Assembly: GCF_029846175.1 (NCBI RefSeq)
Contig: NZ_JARWAC010000028.1
Location: 1 to 64,000 of the forward strand
DNA from: Sphaerisporangium sp. TRM90804
GTDB taxonomy: Bacteria; Actinomycetota; Actinomycetes; Streptosporangiales; Streptosporangiaceae
Direction: 5' to 3'
DNA: 64,000 bases
The notes under the pieces were generated by a model, which saw only the letters and a program-made list of their open reading frames with translations, was not told the origin of the DNA and searched no databases. Within the stretch, counting starts at the first letter, position 1, and every line of letters begins with the position of its first letter. The position numbers were made by a program, and so were the translations under genes. Positions 59,765-64,000 of the stretch are shown piece after piece.

Positions 59765-60385
59765 GTGACCGCTACCCCGGACGCCAAGCCCCGGGGCACC
59801 CGGCTGCCCCGCATGGCCCGCCGACGCCAGCTTCTCAGCGCGGCGCAGGAGGTCTTCGTGGAGAACGGGTACCACGCGGCGGCCATGGACGAGATCGCGG
59901 AACGGGCCGGGGTCAGCAAGCCGGTGCTCTACCAGCACTTCCCCGGCAAGCTGGAGCTCTACCTCGCCCTGCTCGACCTGCACGTCGAGGACATGACCAA
60001 CCGGTGCCGCGAGGCCCTGGCGTCGACGACCGACAACAAGCAACGGGTGCAGGCGGCCATCGGGGCCTTCTTCGACTTCGTCTCCACCCAGGGCGAGGCG
60101 TTCCGCCTGGTCTTCGAGTCCGACCTCCGCAACGTGGCGCCGGTGCGCCAGCGCATGGAGCGCTCGCTGCGCGACTGCTCCGAGATGATCAGCCAGGTGA
60201 TCCAGGAGGACACCGGCTGTTCGAGCGACGAGGCGCACCTGCTCGGCGTCGGCCTGGTGGGCATGGCCGAGGTCAGCGCCCGCTACTGGCTGGCCTCACA
60301 CGGATCCATCCCCAAGGACGTCGCGACCCAGCTCATGGCGCGCCTGGCATGGCGCGGCATCGGCGGGTTCCCCCGCACCGCCTGA
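59765..60385 (+). CDS. TetR-family transcriptional regulator, 206 aa
   Basis: The N-terminal HTH (RRQLLSAAQEVFVENGYHAAAMDEIAERAGVSKPVLYQHFPGKLELY, residues 20-66) is a perfect TetR match. The C-terminal domain is of the ligand-binding class; ligand unknown. GTG start with AAGGAGTG upstream. By position it is the counterpart of Rv3208, next to DUF3107 and upstream of rhlE. Not paired with an obvious target other than the DUF3107 gene, 115 bp away. Confidence 0.92.
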   Translation: MTATPDAKPRGTRLPRMARRRQLLSAAQEVFVENGYHAAAMDEIAERAGVSKPVLYQHFPGKLELYLALLDLHVEDMTNRCREALASTTDNKQRVQAAIGAFFDFVSTQGEAFRLVFESDLRNVAPVRQRMERSLRDCSEMISQVIQEDTGCSSDEAHLLGVGLVGMAEVSARYWLASHGSIPKDVATQLMARLAWRGIGGFPRTA

Positions 60386-60500
60386 CCCCGCGCGATCTCG
60401 CCGCCGGGAGATCCCGTGTTCGCTTGACGCGATCAGATGGGGTCACCCCGGGCGGAGGGCGTCACGATGGGACCACAGACTCCCGTCGAAAGGCAGCAAT

Positions 60501-60731
60501 ATGGAACTCAAGATCGCCGTGCGCTCCGTACACCGGGAGATCATCGTCGAGACCGACCTCAGCGCCGACCAGGTGGAGGAGGAGCTGCGCAAGTCGCTGG
60601 CGTCCGACCGCGGCGTCTTCTCGATCACCGACGTCAAGGGACGCCGCGTGATCATCCCCGTCAAGTCGCTCGGCTTCGTCGAGATCGGCGAGGACGAGAC
60701 GCGTCCGGTGGGCTTCGGCGGCACCCTCTAG
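60501..60731 (+). CDS. DUF3107 family protein, 76 aa
   Basis: Small conserved actinobacterial protein, counterpart of Rv3208A (TB9.4). The ELKIAVRSVHREI opening, ADQVEEELRKSLASD helix and KGRRVIIPVKSLGFVEIG strands are characteristic. Function unknown. The ATG at 60501 has AAAGGCAG upstream. It follows the TetR gene on the same strand. Confidence 0.92.
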   Translation: MELKIAVRSVHREIIVETDLSADQVEEELRKSLASDRGVFSITDVKGRRVIIPVKSLGFVEIGEDETRPVGFGGTL

Positions 60732-61060
60732 ACCGGCGTCTCGGGGGGGGCTCACCCGCCCCCTCGGGCTCACGCCGTCCGAGCGTTCACGGCCCCGCGC
60801 ACGTGCCGCGGGAGCCGAGGGAGCACCCGCACGGGCGGCGGAGCCGCTGGACGTCGTCGCGCCCGTGCCCGATGGCCGGGCAGTGCGCGCTTTCCCTCCG
60901 TAACACCGGGCGCGAGGCCCAGCGATCGGGTCCACATCTCATCAGGGAGCTGCCGTAGCGGCGCAAGGCCCTCATTCTTCGAACGCTACAACCGCCGGGG
61001 CCGTTCGCGCCGCCCGAACCGCGCATGGATTCACCCGGATGTCCGGCATCCGGGGTGTGG
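60732..61060. other. Gene-less stretch before the ferritin-like gene
   Basis: No open frame here has a usable ribosome binding site or family resemblance. The stretch is GC-rich and may contain a weak CCGCG/CGCGG hairpin near 60795-60810. In mycobacteria a small gene (Rv3209) occupies this position; I see no counterpart. Confidence 0.5.
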
Positions 61061-61798
61061 TCAGGGGCCGGGCACCAGACCGAGCGCCGCCATGCGCCTG
61101 CCGTGCTGCTCGGTGAGCCGCGCGAACATCCTGCCGATCTCCACGAGGTCGGCGTCCGCCGTGCCGCCCCTCCCCCTGGCCACGGCCTGCTCCCGCACCG
61201 CCGCCTCCCGCCCCTGGGCCGCGTCGCCGGGCAGGGCGCCGGAGACCAGCAGGACGGCGAGCTCCGGGCGGGCGGCCGCGAGCCGGTGGGCCTGGCTGAG
61301 CGCCTCGCCCACCATGCGCCGCGCCCACAGCGCCAGACGGCCGGCGTTCGCCGGGTTCTCGGCGAGCGCGGCGCGCACCCGCTCGACGGCGAACTCCGAC
61401 CGGGGCTCCTCGGCCAGCACCTCGTTCACCAGCTTGCGCGTCTCGGGCTCCACGTGGCGGGCGGCCTCGCGGTAGAAGTCCCCCGCGATGCCCGTGCCGA
61501 CGTAGGCTTTGACCAGTGTCTCGAGCCAGTCGCCCGGGCGGGTCTGCGCGTGCCAGTCGTCGATCGCGGCCACGAACGGCGCCATGGCCTCCTCGGGGTC
61601 GACGCCGAGCCACGAGAGCCGGTCGCGCAGCAGCCGGAAGTGCGCGTACTCCGACGCCGCCAGCTCGCTGAGGGCGGCGCGGTCGTTCAAGGTGGGGGAC
61701 AGTGTGGCCGCGTCCTCGGCCATCCTGAGGAACGCGGTCAGCTCGGCGTAGGCGAGCACGCCGAGCAGGTCGACCACACCGGGAGGGGAATCGCTCAT
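61061..61798 (-). CDS. Ferritin-like fold protein (Rv3210c-like), 245 aa
   Basis: Predicted ferritin-like four-helix bundle: LGVLAYAELTAFLRMAEDAATL, SELAASEYAHFRLLRDRLSWLG, and later helices with ExxH-type metal residues (SEYAHF) and VEPETRKLVNEVLAEE. Family members are annotated as tRNA hydroxylase-like or ferritin-like proteins; activity unknown. ATG at 61798. It is divergent from rhlE, as in mycobacteria. The start lacks an obvious ribosome binding site. Confidence 0.83.
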   Translation of the reverse strand: MSDSPPGVVDLLGVLAYAELTAFLRMAEDAATLSPTLNDRAALSELAASEYAHFRLLRDRLSWLGVDPEEAMAPFVAAIDDWHAQTRPGDWLETLVKAYVGTGIAGDFYREAARHVEPETRKLVNEVLAEEPRSEFAVERVRAALAENPANAGRLALWARRMVGEALSQAHRLAAARPELAVLLVSGALPGDAAQGREAAVREQAVARGRGGTADADLVEIGRMFARLTEQHGRRMAALGLVPGP

Positions 61799-62063
61799 GG
61801 ATGCAGCGTACGAGTTCCGCCCCCCGCGGCCGACCCCGTCGACCCCTCCCGCCCCCCGCGCCGCGGGGCGGCCCACCTCCTTGAACATGAAGAAATCGGT
61901 TCGCACTTGTGGTATCGAGTACACTGCCGTGTAAGAGTGCGACCGCTGTACGTCAATCAGGGCGATCACCGCCTGACAGCCCCCTCGCGAGCTATTTCCC
62001 GCGGCGGTCGCCGAGACGAGATGAGGGTTGGCCTTTCCGCGCGGATCCGGCACGAGAACATCG

Positions 62064-64000
62064 GTGCCAGGAGTCCCGGAGGCCCGCCTTCGCAGGAGAC
62101 CTAGGCAGGCCGAGCTGACCACGTTCCGAGACCTTGGAGTCATACCCGAGATCGCCGATGCCCTCGAGACCGAAGGCATCGTCTCTCCGTTCCCCATTCA
62201 GGAGATGGCCCTCCCCCTCGCGATCAGCGGGAACGATGTCATCGGGCAGGCGCGCACGGGCACCGGCAAGACCTACGCCTTCGGCGTGGCCATGCTGCAG
62301 CGCGTCGGCAAGCCCCGTAAGAACCGCAAGAAGCCCCGCGGGCTCGTGGTCGTGCCGACCCGCGAGCTGGCACTCCAGGTCACCGAAGACCTGGTCGTCG
62401 CCGGCGGCAAGCTGGGCTCGCGCATCCTGACCGTGTACGGCGGGCGCGCCTACGAGCCGCAGATCGAGTCGCTCAAGCAGGGCGTCGACGTCGTCGTGGG
62501 CACCCCCGGCCGTCTGCTCGACCTGGTGAGCCAGAAGCACCTCGACCTGAGCCAGATCTCCATGCTGGTGCTCGACGAGGCCGATCGCATGCTCGACCTG
62601 GGCTTCCTGCCCGACATCGAGCGCATCATGAAGCTCATCCCGGCCGACCGGCAGACCATGCTGTTCTCGGCGACGATGCCGGGTGAGATCGTCACCCTGT
62701 CGCGCCGTTACCTGTCCCGGCCGACCCACGTGCGCGCCGAGAACGCCGACGCCGACAGCGACAGCCCGTCCAAGACCGTCCAGCACGTCTTCCGGGTCCA
62801 CCGCATGGACAAGATCGAGATCGTGGCGCGTGTCCTCCAGTGCGAGGGCCGCGGGCTCACGATGGTGTTCTGCGAGACCAAGCGGGCCTGCGACATGGTG
62901 TCCGAGCAGCTCAAGGAGCGCGGGTTCGCCGCGGCGGCCGTCCACGGCGACCTCGGCCAGGGCCAGCGCGAGCAGGCGCTGCGCGCGTTCCGCAACGGCA
63001 AGGTCGACGTGCTGGTGGCCACCGACGTGGCGGCGCGCGGCATCGACATCGACGACGTCACGCACGTCATCAACTACGACTGCCCGCAGGACGAGAAGGC
63101 CTACGTCCACCGCATCGGCCGCACCGGCCGGGCGGGGCGCACCGGCGTCGCCCTGACCTTCGTCGAGTGGGAGGACCTCACCCGCTGGAAGGTCATCAAC
63201 AACGCCCTGGGCCTCGACTTCGCCGAGCCGGTCGAGAGCTACTCCACCTCCCCGCACATCTTCGCCGCCCTCGGCATCCCCGCCGGCACCAAGGGCGTGC
63301 TGCCCAGGGCGCAGCGGTCCCGGGCCGGGCTTGCGGCCGAGCAGGTCGAGGACGTCGGCGAGACCGGCCGTCACCGCTCCTCGGTCCGCCGCGACCGCGA
63401 GGAGGAGCGCGACCGCGCCGAGCGCAGGGAGCGCCCGGCCCGCAACCGCCAGCGCCGCCGCACCCGCGGCGGGCGCACGCCCGAGTCCGCCGAGTTCGAG
63501 ACCGTGCCCGCCGTCACCGAGACGGTGGAGCCGCTCGGCACGGTGGCGGCCCCCGAGCCCGAGGCGGCCGTACCGGCCGTCTCCGAGGAGATCGTGAAGC
63601 CTTTGTACAGCGAGGTCGCGCAGGGCGACATCCTGACCTCCGAGCCCGAGGCCCCGGCGCCCCGGCGCTCCCGCAGGGGAGCCGGCAAGGCGGCGCCGTC
63701 CGGCGCGCCCGCCGAGGTCGCGCCCGTGGCCGTGCGGGCCGAGCCCAGGCTTGAGGCCGTGGCGCCCGCGCCCGTGGCCCAGGAGCCGCTGGTCGACGCC
63801 GACGAGGTGCGCGCCCCGAGGCGGGCCCCGGCCCAGCCGCGGTTCCAGCCCGAGCCCGACGACGAGCCGCTGGAGCCCGAGCGCATCATCCCGGCCTCCC
63901 CGTTCTCGGTGATCTTCCGCTCGCCCGACCTCGCCTCGGTGGACGACGAGGTGGCGCCCTCGGCGGCCACCGAGCGCGTCCAGCGCAGGCGGCCGGCCTT
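62064..64000 (+). CDS. rhlE: DEAD-box RNA helicase RhlE, partial at the right edge
   Basis: An ATP-dependent RNA helicase, counterpart of Rv3211. Motifs: Q motif region FPIQEMALPLA, ARTGTGKT (Walker A), PTRELALQ, TPGRLLD, LDEADRMLD, SATMP, ARGIDIDD and HRIGRTGRAGR. The C-terminal extension is charged, then Ala/Pro/Glu-rich, and has no stop before the window ends. I give the GTG at 62064 because it is the first standard in-frame start; but relatives, as I recall, begin close to TTFRDLG, so translation may start at the CTG at 62115, behind AGGCAGG. The long upstream leader (61799-62063) may allow cold-response control. Confidence 0.88.
   Translation, partial: MPGVPEARLRRRPRQAELTTFRDLGVIPEIADALETEGIVSPFPIQEMALPLAISGNDVIGQARTGTGKTYAFGVAMLQRVGKPRKNRKKPRGLVVVPTRELALQVTEDLVVAGGKLGSRILTVYGGRAYEPQIESLKQGVDVVVGTPGRLLDLVSQKHLDLSQISMLVLDEADRMLDLGFLPDIERIMKLIPADRQTMLFSATMPGEIVTLSRRYLSRPTHVRAENADADSDSPSKTVQHVFRVHRMDKIEIVARVLQCEGRGLTMVFCETKRACDMVSEQLKERGFAAAAVHGDLGQGQREQALRAFRNGKVDVLVATDVAARGIDIDDVTHVINYDCPQDEKAYVHRIGRTGRAGRTGVALTFVEWEDLTRWKVINNALGLDFAEPVESYSTSPHIFAALGIPAGTKGVLPRAQRSRAGLAAEQVEDVGETGRHRSSVRRDREEERDRAERRERPARNRQRRRTRGGRTPESAEFETVPAVTETVEPLGTVAAPEPEAAVPAVSEEIVKPLYSEVAQGDILTSEPEAPAPRRSRRGAGKAAPSGAPAEVAPVAVRAEPRLEAVAPAPVAQEPLVDADEVRAPRRAPAQPRFQPEPDDEPLEPERIIPASPFSVIFRSPDLASVDDEVAPSAATERVQRRRPA

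Noticed and set aside
60787-61026. 79-aa minus-strand frame as a counterpart of Rv3209
   Set aside because: No ribosome binding site, Arg/Cys/Gly-rich composition, no membrane segment or resemblance.

Overview
The window is a GC-rich actinobacterial chromosome segment: very high third-position GC, many GTG and some TTG starts, and actinobacterial marker genes (WhiB7, AdnA/AdnB, UvrD2, mycoredoxin, MoeZ, DUF3107). The backbone follows the Mycobacterium tuberculosis Rv3193c-Rv3211 gene order as I remember it: UPF0182, PDZ/S16 protease, DUF2342, ABC1 kinase, whiB7, uvrD2, mycoredoxin, nudC, adnB, adnA, an alkyltransferase-like protein, moeZ, TetR, DUF3107, ferritin-like protein, rhlE. The lineage-specific insertions fit a filamentous actinomycete, perhaps Streptosporangiales; that placement is inference.

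Region 1 (1-18 kb) holds small unknown genes, a PolA-type exonuclease/polymerase, a UbiA prenyltransferase, an initiator tRNA, UPF0182, the PDZ/S16 protease, MoaE, an SDR, DUF2342 with a Nudix hydrolase, and an endo/exonuclease/phosphatase-type protein. A divergent pair follows: an M48/YgjP-type metalloprotease with a glycosyltransferase-like protein on the minus strand, and a ThiF-like E1 enzyme with an ABC1 kinase on the plus strand. Between them are three perfect DnaA boxes exactly 33 bp apart.

Region 2 (18-25 kb) is whiB7 with a long structured leader (promoter with an AT-rich element, leader ORF, terminator), then tesB-uvrD2, a secreted hydrolase, mycoredoxin and nudC. Region 3 (25-31 kb) is an inserted four-gene NRPS-independent siderophore operon (ATP-grasp, two IucA/IucC synthetases, PLP decarboxylase) behind a near-consensus iron box. 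Its enzyme set matches vibrioferrin PvsA/B/D/E, without an exporter. Region 4 (31-38 kb) is adnB-adnA, the recombination helicase-nuclease.

Region 5 (38-46 kb) is accessory: an EamA transporter, a 61-bp minisatellite, a MocR regulator divergent from a 48-aa membrane peptide, a GNAT protein, a large CDP-glycerol glycerophosphotransferase, and an alkyltransferase-like protein. Region 6 (46-51 kb) is a tandem duplication of a two-gene module (membrane-anchored partner plus mycosin-like subtilisin). Region 7 (51-64 kb) has a small membrane protein with its winged-helix regulator and a palindromic operator, moeZ, a hydrolase, a secreted Gly/His-rich protein, an SDR with its XRE regulator, divergent ku and ligD-polymerase NHEJ genes, a TetR gene, DUF3107, a ferritin-like protein, and the start of rhlE running off the right edge.
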